This document shows positions 1-8,794 of a DNA stretch of 64,000 nucleotides, one piece after another. The position numbers and the translations under genes were made by a program. This DNA is from Diplonema papillatum (taxonomy: Eukaryota; Euglenozoa; Diplonemea; Diplonemida; Diplonemidae). The number at the start of each line of letters is the position of its first letter. Within the stretch, counting starts at the first letter, position 1. The stretch is taken from positions 310,001 through 374,000 of the forward strand of contig JAPJBO010000062.1 in NCBI GenBank assembly GCA_030068145.1, given 5' to 3'. Below the pieces are notes generated by a model. It was not told the DNA's origin, searched no databases, and worked only from the letters and a program-made list of their open reading frames with translations.

Positions 1-819
1 CAGAACACCGCTCCCCATGCGCAACGCGGATCCCGAGTGGAGCGAAGACGTTGCGTGGTCGGACGCGTCTGCTACGCACGCCTTGACCAGGAGGCGGCGT
101 AGCACCCAGCGTTCAACCAGATCTTGCACGTGCTTTCCCGTTACAGACCGGTTCACGCTGCAGGGACCTCGAAGAATTCGTCTTGAACGAACCACAGTTC
201 CCTCTTGACGCCCCTGTGCCGTTCGTCCTCAACCATGCTGCAGTGCACGGGCAACGTTGCCGCGGCGCACATGCTATTCCAAGCTTTTCAAAAGCAGCAG
301 CATCAAGACACGTTGTTGGTGCTGGAATTACCGCGGGTGCTGGCACCAAACTCGTCCATCAATTGTGTTCATTGACACGTGTATCATCCATTGTTTGACG
401 TACTTTTCGACCGTGTGCAGAGAAATGCCTGGTTCCCCGTCCTTTCGGACTCGGCGGTTCGGAAGGACGGAGAGTGGGGCGAAGTTGCAATTGCTGTGCC
501 CGCCGCACTTCCGCGCGTGCAGGGGGGTTTATCGCGTCTCGTCTTGAAGACGTGGGTCAGTCCCACAACTTCATCTGCCGTGGCCGTTCAGCTGAGCTCG
601 CAGGATGGGCAGTAGCGGAATCTCGATAAAAAGCGCAGCATACTGAATTGCTGCGTCTTGTTTTGATCCTGAATGTGGCTGTTTGGAAAGGCAGTTGCAC
701 AAAGCTGCCAAGCACTCTATTCCAAATTCCATCCTTGGGAACGAACGAGCAGCAGCTGCGAATGAAACCCTCGCCTCCTGTAAATATCGCGTGCGGCATG
801 CCATGTGGTTGCTTGCACT
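1..819. other. spacer with no supported gene
   Basis: Several short overlapping open frames exist on both strands, but none shows a recognisable domain, consistent codon bias or plausible splice structure. I see no RNA gene here. Confidence 0.4.
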
Positions 820-1120
820 TCATCTACTTGGTAGCATTACCCCAGCTCGCCACATACCATGTAGTACCACATGTAGTGTGTGTAGTAGCACAGCACGTAG
901 ATGCATAGCACCACGTAGCCGTACAACATACCACATACCTAGGTGTACATACGTAGTAGCACCAGCACGAGATGCATAGCACCACGTAGCAGTACAAATA
1001 CCACATACCATGTACTAGGTGTACATACGTAGTAGCACCAGCACGTAGATGCATAGCACGTAGCAGTACGACTACCACATACCTGTACATACGTAGTTGC
1101 ACCAGCACGAAGATGCATAG
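820..1120. repeat. degenerate tandem repeat, about 80-90 bp unit
   Basis: About three imperfect copies of a unit containing 'ccacataccatgta', 'ggtgtacatacgtagtagca' and 'gatgcatagcaccacgtag'. The unit is rich in short palindromes (tacgta, atgcat). Open frames crossing it are low-complexity Tyr/Val/Cys strings and are repeat artefacts. Confidence 0.7.
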
Positions 1121-1493
1121 CTTTCAGCCGGCGGAATGTTTCTAGAGTTACTGATTATCATTTCTGCTGAGAGCGAAGAAATGTGAAAACGGGAAAAAGC
1201 TTGAATACTCTCGGAACTCGGGGATCTTAGCTAAAAGCTTGAAAAACTCGGAACTCTCGGGGATCTCAGCTGAAAGCGGATCGGGAGAGAAGGCATATAA
1301 TGATCCGATGATCATTTGAACGATGGGAGGAAGCGGCGCATGCGCCAGTCGCAATAAAAATAAACCAATGAACGTGAACTGTCAGAAATGGATTCAGCAC
1401 AAATCAATGCGTGTTTCCTTGTTTAAAAAAAAGCGGGCGGCCTCGCAGGATTCGAAGACGAGACTTATATGCGTCCGCAAAACAAGAGCGCCC
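1121..1493. other. 3' flank of the secreted-protein gene
   Basis: AT-richer sequence downstream (minus-strand sense) of the secreted protein. It holds a short internal duplication ('ctcggaactcggggatctta' at about 1210 and a close copy at about 1250). No gene seen. Confidence 0.4.
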
Positions 1494-2432
1494 TCATCCG
1501 CACTCGCTGGCCTCGGCCTGGGTGTCGAAGCAGACGTCGCAGCCCAGGAACTGGCCGGCCGGACACGAGGGCGGGGGTGGGGGTACGGCGCAAGCCACCG
1601 TAGCTGCGGCCGCCGAGACGTGGCACTTGTCGCAGCGGAAGACCGGGATGTGTGAGGGGCAGCCGTCGGCGGCGCAGTGGAAGGCGTCTTCTTCGTTGTC
1701 GAAGCACGAGTCGCAGCCGGGGAAGGACGCGCCGGCAGCGTCGCAGACGCACGCGTTGGCAGCGGCCTGCGTGACGTGGCAAGTGGCGCACCCTTTAAAC
1801 GGCTGCGCCGGCGGGCACACCGCGGGCGGGAACAAGCCCGGGCTCGTCGGCGGAAGGCAGGTGGACGCTTCTTCTTCGGTCGCCCAGCACTTGCCGCATC
1901 CGGAAACCAGTCTGTGCGGCGGGCAAATGCCACCCGCGGGTGGCGTCGGGGGAACTGGTTCACCGGACGGCGGCGGCGTCGTAACGGGCCCAGGAGGAGG
2001 CGACGCCGGCGGGTAGGTTCCGGTAGGCGGCACGGGGGTCCACGGCCACCACGGCCACCACGGCCAGGTCGGCGTTGTCGGCGGTGTGGTCGGCGGCTCA
2101 ACAGGCGTATTCGGGACTTGCGGGTATGTCGGCCACCACGGCCAGAACGGCCAGTACGGAGTCGTCGGCGGCACTGGCACCGGCGGCGACGGCGGCGGCG
2201 GCACCGGGTACGTCGGCCACGTGGGCCAAGTCGGCCACGTCGGCGGGTTCTTCGGCGGATTCGTCGGCGGCGGCGCGTTGCTCTTCGAGTTGCTCTTGGA
2301 GTTGCTCTTGTCGTTGCCCTTAGAGTCACTCTTCGAGTTACTTTTGGAGTTACTCTTGTCGTTGCTCTTACTCGAGCCGGCCGATGCGCTCGTGGCGCAC
2401 AGCACCAGCACCACCCATGCTGCCGTTCTCAT
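1494..2432 (-). CDS. secreted Ser/Lys/Asn- and Pro/Trp-rich protein with Cys repeats
   Basis: A 312-residue protein with an apparent signal peptide (MRTAAWVVLVLCATSASA). Next comes a hydrophilic S-K-S-N/D-K repeat (about residues 19-51), then a Pro/Trp/Thr-rich stretch with repeats such as 'PTWPTWPTWPTYP' and 'WPWWPWWPW'. The C-terminal half carries about five Cys repeats of the form CP-x(5-8)-GC-x2-C-x(8-10)-C, for example CPPHRLVSGCGKCWATEEEA. These suggest small disulphide-bonded modules. The start is the only Met that gives a signal peptide. It is a single exon and GC-rich. I do not recognise the family. An extracellular matrix, cell-wall or surface-coat role is inferred from composition only. 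The 5' flank (2433 onward) is AT-rich. Confidence 0.75.
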   Translation of the reverse strand: MRTAAWVVLVLCATSASAGSSKSNDKSNSKSNSKSDSKGNDKSNSKSNSKSNAPPPTNPPKNPPTWPTWPTWPTYPVPPPPSPPVPVPPTTPYWPFWPWWPTYPQVPNTPVEPPTTPPTTPTWPWWPWWPWTPVPPTGTYPPASPPPGPVTTPPPSGEPVPPTPPAGGICPPHRLVSGCGKCWATEEEASTCLPPTSPGLFPPAVCPPAQPFKGCATCHVTQAAANACVCDAAGASFPGCDSCFDNEEDAFHCAADGCPSHIPVFRCDKCHVSAAAATVACAVPPPPPSCPAGQFLGCDVCFDTQAEASECG

Positions 2433-3429
2433 GTTTTCTTATTCGTGAGCTTTCGTGAATGTGTCAATGACCTGCGGGTGGGGAGTTGAATGTGTCTGCG
2501 AAGGTGTGATTCTCAAACGATGTCCAGTGTCAGCGTCTTACAGATGTGAATTCGGTGGGCACACCCAGTCAACGTGCCTGGACTTCGGCCATTTGCATGG
2601 CGTGTCGCGTGTTGAGGCCTCACCTTGAGGTCGTTGGCGCAGACTCTGAAGAGGCTTAGCTGGTTCATTCTCTAAAAACTTTAGTATGGCGCTTTATTTT
2701 GTTTGTGCGCACTTGCGGAACTCACCTGCTTTGGTAAGTATCATGTAGTACGCTGCCAACTACTAAGTTTTAGTGCCAACAAAGCATTGTCAGCCCAAAA
2801 AAAGTCAAGGCGAACCTGAAACCATCAAGGTTCGCTATTCATTCACTCGGAGAACTGAAGGAAAGCGAGAAGTTTTGAAGCATCGACGCCAGGACGTTAT
2901 GATGACATGTCGACGGACGGTCAGAACGAGGCGATGGTTCGAGAAAAAAAGAACGCAAACGAAACAAAAAAAAAAAAACACAGGGACCGCGACAGAGGGA
3001 AAGCAGAAGAAAAAAGCAAAGCTGCGAAGAGAAGGAATTGAAAAAGAAGGGGGAGGGCACAGTGGCAGCCGTGGAAGGGAAAAAAAAGGAAACAGCCATC
3101 GGGCATTTGGCAAATGCAGAACTTGGTGGTCGTAGGATTCCGGTATGGCCACTTGCTCTCGACAGCACTCCATTTGCACGGTGCGTTCCACCAAAAAGTA
3201 TGGGACAACTCAAGGTCGTGCAGGGCATACGCTCCGTTTTCGGTCTCAGAGGAAATACGTGTGGTCCACGTGTGGGCGCTTATGGTTCGAGGGGGAAAAA
3301 AAAACCTTTCCCCCCTATGTGCGACGGCAAAAAAAAAAAAAAAAATAGCGTCGCTACTGGACTTGGCGACACCTGGGCTGTGCGGCCTTGACCGCTAGTG
3401 GGCCTAGACTCCCCTGCATGAGGACCAAT

Positions 3430-3535
3430 AAATCAAAATCCGCATGTGGTACATGTGGATCCACACGTGGGGGAACAAAATCCAAAAAGAATTAACGTGT
3501 GGAAATCCACACGTTCCACACGTGGAGCGTAAGCC
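3430..3535. repeat. dispersed repeat C, copy 1 (palindrome-rich)
   Basis: About 100 bp shared with 51385-51475, inside a phosphodiesterase intron. Both contain 'tggatccacacgtgggggaa' and 'aaatccacacgttccaca'. A perfect 10-bp inverted repeat (aacgtgtgga / tccacacgtt) lies at 3494-3515. Confidence 0.75.
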
Positions 3536-3633
3536 CTGAGGTCGTGGGGGAGAGTCCTGCGGTAGTCAGACAAAGAACGCGTCGACGCTCACTGCACGGT
3601 GATTTGAATCTGATCGTTAACAAAAAAAAAAAA

Positions 3634-3870
3634 AAAAAAGAGCGTGCGCAGCACGGAGACACCTCCTCCTTTTTTCTGACCTTGCTGAGAGGAAGAAAGT
3701 TGAAGTATGGCTAAAGATAAAGTGGTGCCACCTGAGGGGGTAATCTCAGGGCCGCCCACGTGATAAACCGTTAAGCATTGAGTTCTTTTAAGTACATGAA
3801 CCATGGATTAGCATGCACTGTACCGTTAAGCAGCGGCTGCCGGCTTATCCCGTGACACCTTCAATCCAAC
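3634..3870. repeat. dispersed repeat B, copy 1
   Basis: It begins after an A-run with 'gagcgtgcgcagcacggaga' and continues through 'ggctaaagataaagtggtgc' to 'gcagcggctgccggcttatc'. The first 65 bp recur at 4141-4200. The rest recurs at 40915-41275, where it is split by about 200 bp of extra sequence. Confidence 0.75.
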
Positions 3871-4140
3871 ATCCAAAAATATGCCTTCGCTCTTTCGCTT
3901 TCCTTTCAAAAACTGTTGCGTTGACGCATCCACACTTTTTTTTTTTGAGCAGGCCGAGTTCCAGGCCTCTTTTCAGGTTGTTCTTCTTCTTTTTCACCTG
4001 GTATGTCTTGCGTTAGGGATCTCCATGTGAAGCACGGACATGTAAACCGTGACAGTGACATGATCTTCAGTTTGGTGTTGGTTCGCTCATTGCTCAGGCT
4101 TACATTTTTGGAACACATTGCAATGTCTCGAAAAAAAAAA

Positions 4141-4200
4141 AGAGCGTGCGCAGCACGGAGACACCTCCTTTTTTCTGACCTTGCTGAGAGGAAGAAACAC
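4141..4200. repeat. dispersed repeat B, partial copy 2
   Basis: Near-identical to 3639-3700 ('gagcgtgcgcagcacggaga', then 'ctgaccttgctgagaggaag'), again directly after an A-run. It is followed by 'aatccaacatccacaaaaaa', resembling 'aatccaacatccaaaaatat' at about 3865. Confidence 0.75.
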
Positions 4201-5052
4201 GTAGCAATCCAACATCCACAAAAAAAAGCATGTGCCACACCCGCTTCCGTTCGCGTTTTTGTCCTCGCTCCATCTTTTTGTGGCTGGGGAACCCGAGTGC
4301 ACAAAGAGCAGCGTGTTTATTCGTGGCACCCAGGATCCCGTTAGCCAACAAGCTGAGCATTGAAAACGATGTCAATAGGGCAAGGGCGATGTTTGTGTGT
4401 AACAAAATCAAAGTAGACGGAGCTAACGTTTTATACCTACTATTTTTTTTTTTTATTTTTATTCTTCGTGTTTTTTTCAGTCCCTGCCCGGGGCACGTTG
4501 CTGTTGTGGAAGGGAGGGGGGCGCAGGTAGGGATGGCTCTAGGGGTATCAGGGGCGAGGGGAGGCGTTCGCTTACTTGATCCAAGGTTTCAAGACTTAAA
4601 GGAGAGGTACAGCGTTGATAGCTGTTGGGACTGAGGTGGGGGAAGGGCGGGCAGAACACGCAAGACGATGACAGGGGTCCCAGGTGAATTTGAGCAGGGG
4701 GGGCGCCTTTCCTTGCTGCTGCGGTTGATACCGCCCACCGGCGACCCGAAGAGGTCCCAGACGCCTCAAACGTACGCCCCGGTGACTGCGAGCTGCTCAA
4801 CAATCTCCCCAGCTCTTGGGGAGGTCACTTGCCAACTGTCTTTCACGATTCAGGAACGGGCCCTCCTTTCCCGGCCGCGACGGATCAGGGGGGGGGGCCG
4901 TTGTTATTGGTGCTGGTTTGTGGGATAAGGTGAGGGAAAAAGGGGGGGGTTTCTTTTTTGCGGTGGTCTCCGCTGGTCTGGTAGTCCGTACCTCCTTTCT
5001 TTTACACTCAAAGTTTGCGCTGTTGAAAATCGGCTGATTCTGCCAATAAAAA

Positions 5053-5107
5053 GGTCACACGGAGACCCTAAACCCCCGGAATTTCAAGCGAACTTTAACT
5101 CTAAAAA
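5053..5107 (+). repeat. intron-associated repeat II, inverted copy
   Basis: It reads 'ggagaccctaaacccccgga' then 'atttcaagcgaactttaact' on the plus strand. It is almost base-for-base the reverse complement of 6318-6372 in the Alba intron, so the pair brackets Alba exon 2 in inverted orientation. It is the only clear copy here that is antisense to the gene cluster. Confidence 0.8.
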
Positions 5108-5121
5108 AAGGCTTGAAATGA

Positions 5122-5145
5122 AATCAGCCGGCAAGCCGGCTGATC
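5122..5145. repeat. short perfect hairpin
   Basis: Inverted repeat 'atcagccggc aa gccggctgat': a 10-bp stem with a 2-nt loop, just downstream of repeat II. Related 'cagccggcaagccg' occurs near 12238. Confidence 0.6.
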
Positions 5146-5756
5146 GCGCACTGGTTCTCTTTCTACTCACTACTGTACGTCCTCTTTCACTCTTTTACTC
5201 TCTTTGGCTAGCCAAAAAAAAAAAGGGACTCCTGCGACCGACACCACGAACACATTCGCAATGAATGTGGCCCTGGGCCCCCCACGTGCGTACATGTTGA
5301 GCAGGGGTTGCCATGTAGCCCGTATCGGGGGGGGGGGGGTCTTCCTACGATCTAAGAATTTCCCTCTGACGTAGGAGTACGTACGACCCCGGCAGTCCCT
5401 ATTGATCCCGCGCAACGAGGCCTTAGACGAAACTCAAAAGAGAACCGCTAAGAACTTCGTTTTGATTACTCCTTCTCGGGTTAAGAGACCAACAAAAAGA
5501 GTCGAGAGAATCGATCCCTTGTTATTCCATGCTTTATCATTCACGGCGAACGCCTGCTTTGGGCACGCTGGTTTGCTCACAGGGCGCAGTTTTGCGACAC
5601 CCGCCCGATCGCGAGCGGCAACGAGCCGAAAGGGGATCGATCGACGATCCCCCGTAGCGGCACTCGCCTTCTTCCAAAAAAGAACGTCTCCTCAGCGCCG
5701 CCCCCCCCCCCCCCCCCCCCGCCTTGTGGTTTGGGTTCACGCCAACTCGTGTCCCC

Positions 5757-6782
5757 TTAACGAGCGTCGCCGCCGCGGCCCCCCTTGGCGCCACCGCGGC
5801 CACCCTTGGAGGAACCTTTCGAGCCCTTGGCTCCCTTGCCGCTGCTGCCCCGACCAGCGGGGGCACCCCTGCCGGCAGCGGCCGTCGCACCCCGTCCGCC
5901 GCCACGTCCACCTTTGCTGGCAGCGCCGCCTCTGCCGCCCGCTCCCCTGCCGCCGGAGCCTCCCTTGGGGCCACCCTTCGAGGCGCCTTTCCCGCCCTTC
6001 TTCTCGTCTCTCTCGTCCTCAACCTCATGCTCGGGCAGCGGCTCCTGGTACCCGATGTGCGTCTTGTCAAGCTCGTCGAGGGACAGGCACAGCTCGATCC
6101 CAGTCACGAACTTGGTCTTCGAGATCTCAGGTTCGCCTGTCTCGCCTTCCTTAAGCTTGTACGTCTGGGTCATCTCGCCGCAGTCGAGCTTCACGATCTG
6201 GTGCAAGCCCGGAACGCGTCTCTTCACGATTTCCGCGATGGCAACAGCCTTCGACACCGCTTGGCCGCGCGCCTTCATCACGATGCTTCGCACGTCATCT
6301 TCCTTCGTCTGTAGCAGTTTTTAGAGTTAAAGTTCGCTTGAAATTCCGGGGGTTTAGGGTCTCCGTATGACCGTTCATGAATGGGTTCTCCTAGAGCAAG
6401 AAAGGGCTGTATTTTTATGGTTGTTTGCGGTAGACCCCCGAGTGGAGAGGCTGGGGACGTTGACAGTTTCGCCGATGCCAAAAGACGCCCTGCAACGACA
6501 CGCCCACCTATTTAAGGGTCGAGATCTCGTTCGTTAAGGATTTTCCTGGGTCTCCTCACAGGAAGAGTTGCTGAGATAAGCATAAGCCCAGAACGAACTC
6601 TCCAAATATTGCGAAAGGAAAAGCCAGCATACCAAGAGGTGGATGGTCTGAGAAATCACGGCCCGAGTGGCGCTCGTCTTGCGCACCATGACTTCGCCCT
6701 TCTTGACTTCATCCTTGTTCTCCTTCTCAGGCTCAACGCGGGTGTACTTCGACAGGTCGACATCCGACTTTTCGACAGGCAT
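5757..6782 (-). CDS. Alba-domain DNA/RNA-binding protein with RGG tail
   Basis: Two exons: 6633-6782 (50 codons) and 5757-6308 (183 codons plus stop), 233 residues. Exon 1 starts MPVEKSDVDLSKYTRV and ends TIHLL before donor gtatgc. Exon 2 starts TKEDDVRSIVMKARGQ after acceptor ctacag. Across the junction the protein matches the plant/protist Alba pattern: a first strand, then KARGQAVSKAV, EIVKRRVPGLHQ and a conserved IGYQEPLP end. The C-terminal third (about 150-233) is a Lys/Gly/Arg RGG/KGG tract, as in Alba proteins that bind mRNA. The family binds RNA or DNA as dimers in translation control or chromatin. Upstream frame without Met support is taken as 5' leader. The 324-bp intron carries repeat II ending about 6 nt from the acceptor. 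Confidence 0.88.
6309..6632 (-). other. Alba intron
   Basis: Minus-strand donor is gtatgctgg and acceptor ctgctacag. Repeat II occupies 6318-6400, directly upstream of the acceptor in sense orientation. Confidence 0.8.
6318..6400 (-). repeat. intron-associated repeat II, Alba copy
   Basis: Minus-strand core 'atttcaagcgaactttaact' preceded by 'ggagaccctaaacccccgga' and 'cctttcttgctctaggagaa'. Closely matched at 52009-52110 (phosphodiesterase intron 2) and inverted at 5053-5107. More diverged copies are at 11980, 16881, 48163, 51884, 61677 and 62177. Confidence 0.8.
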
Positions 6783-6881
6783 GATTTCAGCGTGTGGTGT
6801 CCACTTTTTTTGCCTGGGGATTTCTAGTTTCAAGGTAGTTTGGTTGCCAGGCCACAGCACAAGCACGACTCGGCATTCCAA

Positions 6882-7183
6882 TCCCACTATCAGCGGCCGA
6901 ATTCCTCCCAGATTGGCTCGACCAATTTATCCTATCGTTTTTTAACAAGCTAACCTGGATGCGGATGAGCGAGATGATCGACACGATCCCAGATGTGCTT
7001 GCCTGCCAATAACGCGTGGCCACGACCTCCCCACTATCAGCGGCCGAATTCCTCCCCACCAATTTATCCTATCGCTTTTTAACAAGCTAACCTGGATGTC
7101 AGCCTCGTGTTGATGCGGATGATCGAGATGATCGACACGATCCCAGCTATGCTTGCCTGCCAACAACGCGTGGCCACGACCTC
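6882..7183. repeat. tandem duplication, about 150-bp unit, two copies
   Basis: Units start at about 6882 and 7031 with 'cccactatcagcggccgaat' and run through 'aacaagctaacctggatg' to 'aacgcgtggccacgacctc'. Copy 2 lacks 'agattggctcg' and gains 'tcagcctcgtgttgatg'. It lies upstream of Alba on the minus strand. Confidence 0.85.
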
Positions 7184-7383
7184 ATTTATAATCAAACAGG
7201 CAGTCGTCCTCTCTCGTGCCAGTCGGATTGCTAGGTGGACCCCTTCCTGGCCAAGTGTGTAAAGTGACCTCCAGAAAATGAGAACCGGGCAGGCTTCTGA
7301 CAGATCTGCCCATCGCGGTATGGAAATCGAAGTTTTTGCCCGTAACGATTCCACACTTCCTGTGTGGATTTTGGGTCCTTACT

Positions 7384-7520
7384 TTGGTCGAAGTTTTGGG
7401 TCCAAGTTCTGGCCAAACTTGTGCCACGACCCAAACTTGGACCCACAGTCTTGTGGGTCCAAGTTTGGGTCCAAGTATTGGGTAAGTTTTGAGTCCAAGT
7501 TTTGAGTCCAAGTTGATCTA
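7384..7520. repeat. 'gggtccaagtt' repeat with perfect 19-bp hairpin
   Basis: At least six degenerate copies of 'ttgggtccaagtt'. Within it 7429-7447 and 7452-7470 are perfect reverse complements with a 4-nt loop (gtct). Confidence 0.8.
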
Positions 7521-7769
7521 GCCGCACACCTGCAAGCACGGATACTTTTCATTCGTGCTTTCACCGTGTAAAACGAACAGCTGCAAAAACGAGGAACGAA
7601 GCGCGCGGCTTTTTGTTACGGATTCAATCTAAGCCAAGCCGCGTGCTCGGCGAAACTACTGTTAATTGAAGGAGAGGGCTAGGGGCGCCGAGCGACGGTT
7701 GTCCACGGGCACTTTCGGCGGTCGTTGCATTGTGGGTCCGGACGAGTCTTCACGGGCTCATCAGCCTCC

Positions 7770-8070
7770 CGTTCAAGCCGTCGAGAACGGAAGGCAGGGC
7801 GTTGCAGAACATCCGGGATGTCAAGACGCCAGGCTGGGAGTTGCAGAGAGCAGAACGCCAACAAGACGGCAGGCAGCAGAACAATCAGAACGTCAACAAG
7901 ACGGCAGGCTGCAGAACACCCCGAACGTCAACGAGGCGACAGGCTGCGGATCATCCAAGCCTTCGACGGAGGGCTGTGAGTGGCAGAACATTCAAAACGC
8001 CAAGGTGAAGGGCTGGATTGGCCGTTCAGGACGTGAAAACGGAAGGCTGTGAAATGCAGACTTTTTCGAA
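7770..8070. repeat. degenerate 30-40 bp tandem repeat
   Basis: Repeated 'gcagaacatcc/ccgaacgtcaacaagacggcaggctg'-like units. All three forward frames are open across part of it. I treat those frames as repeat artefacts rather than a gene. Confidence 0.6.
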
Positions 8071-8104
8071 CGTGGTAGGCGGTTGCAGGTCAGTATGGAC
8101 GCGA

Positions 8105-8255
8105 GAACCGAAGGCTGGGGGGGGCTTTTCGATGATCCGATCCACAGAGTCGCCCTTGCGGCCGTCCAGCAGCCGGGCGCAGACGCCTTCTGGAAGAATG
8201 CGTGGTGTTGATCGTGCCTGCATTTCAGGAGGCACCCCCTGCCTGCTCGAAGAGC
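8105..8255 (-). pseudogene. degenerate fragment of the PIH gene
   Basis: Resembles 9022-9180 of the PIH coding sequence ('gcggccgtccagcagccggg' against 'gcggccgtccagcaaccggg'; 'catttcaggaggcacccc' against 'catctcggggggcacccc'). It has many substitutions and small deletions, so it looks like an old partial copy. Confidence 0.7.
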
Positions 8256-8417
8256 CTTCGCCGTCCCGACCAGGCTGTTGCGGCGATCAGAGGTGGAATT
8301 CGTAGACCGTTGGAAGACGAGCTTCTGCGAAAGCATTCGACAAGGATGTCTTCAATGTCGAATGAAGAATTAGAGCGTGGGGATCCAAGACGATCATCAG
8401 CCGGTCTTTCCTTCCTC

Positions 8418-8717
8418 TTTCGTCCTCACATGGAGTTGCAGGAAGGAACACCCACCATCGGTCGTCCGGGCGAGGCCGACCGTGTCGTCAATCGAATCAG
8501 AGGTCAAGCCCGAACACGAAACGGTTGTGCAGCTGCACACCGAACAGCCGTTTTGACAGCTTGTCGTTTCCATACGATGCATCGTAGAGCTCGTCTTCAG
8601 CTTCAGCTTCCGTCTGCACCGGCTTAGTAGCAGCTGGCTCTGTCGGGTTTGCCTTCGGCTGTTCGGGTTCAGCCAGGCCCAGCTTTGACCGCAAAGCGGA
8701 GATCAGGGCTTCGATGC
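8418..8717 (-). pseudogene. tandem duplicate of the PIH gene 3' end
   Basis: About 298 bp, almost identical to 8718-9015. It covers the last ~75 codons of the PIH protein, its stop and the 3' flank. It is joined head-to-tail with the functional 3' end and has no upstream PIH sequence in frame. Few differences suggest it is recent. Confidence 0.85.
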
Positions 8718-8794
8718 TTTCGTCCTCACATGGAATTGCAGGAAGGAACCCACCATCGGTCGTCCGGGCGAGGCCGGCCGTGTCGCCAATCGAA

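Larger units (their letters stand above)
2433..5052. other. repeat-rich spacer, no supported gene
   Basis: AT-rich and homopolymer-rich (A12-17 runs at about 2970, 3330, 3620 and 4130; G8-9 runs at about 4890-4950). It contains pieces of dispersed repeats listed separately. Open frames are Lys/Phe-rich products of the A/T runs. At 2694-2760 the sequence 'tttgtttgtgcgcactt' resembles one end of the intronic repeat found at 55182. Confidence 0.5.

Noticed and set aside
2773-3391. Overlapping Lys- or Phe-rich frames
   Set aside because: Generated by A-runs; no domains or codon bias.
6345-6362. Telomere-like 'ggtttaggg' in repeat II
   Set aside because: Only one unit occurs per copy; no tandem telomeric array.
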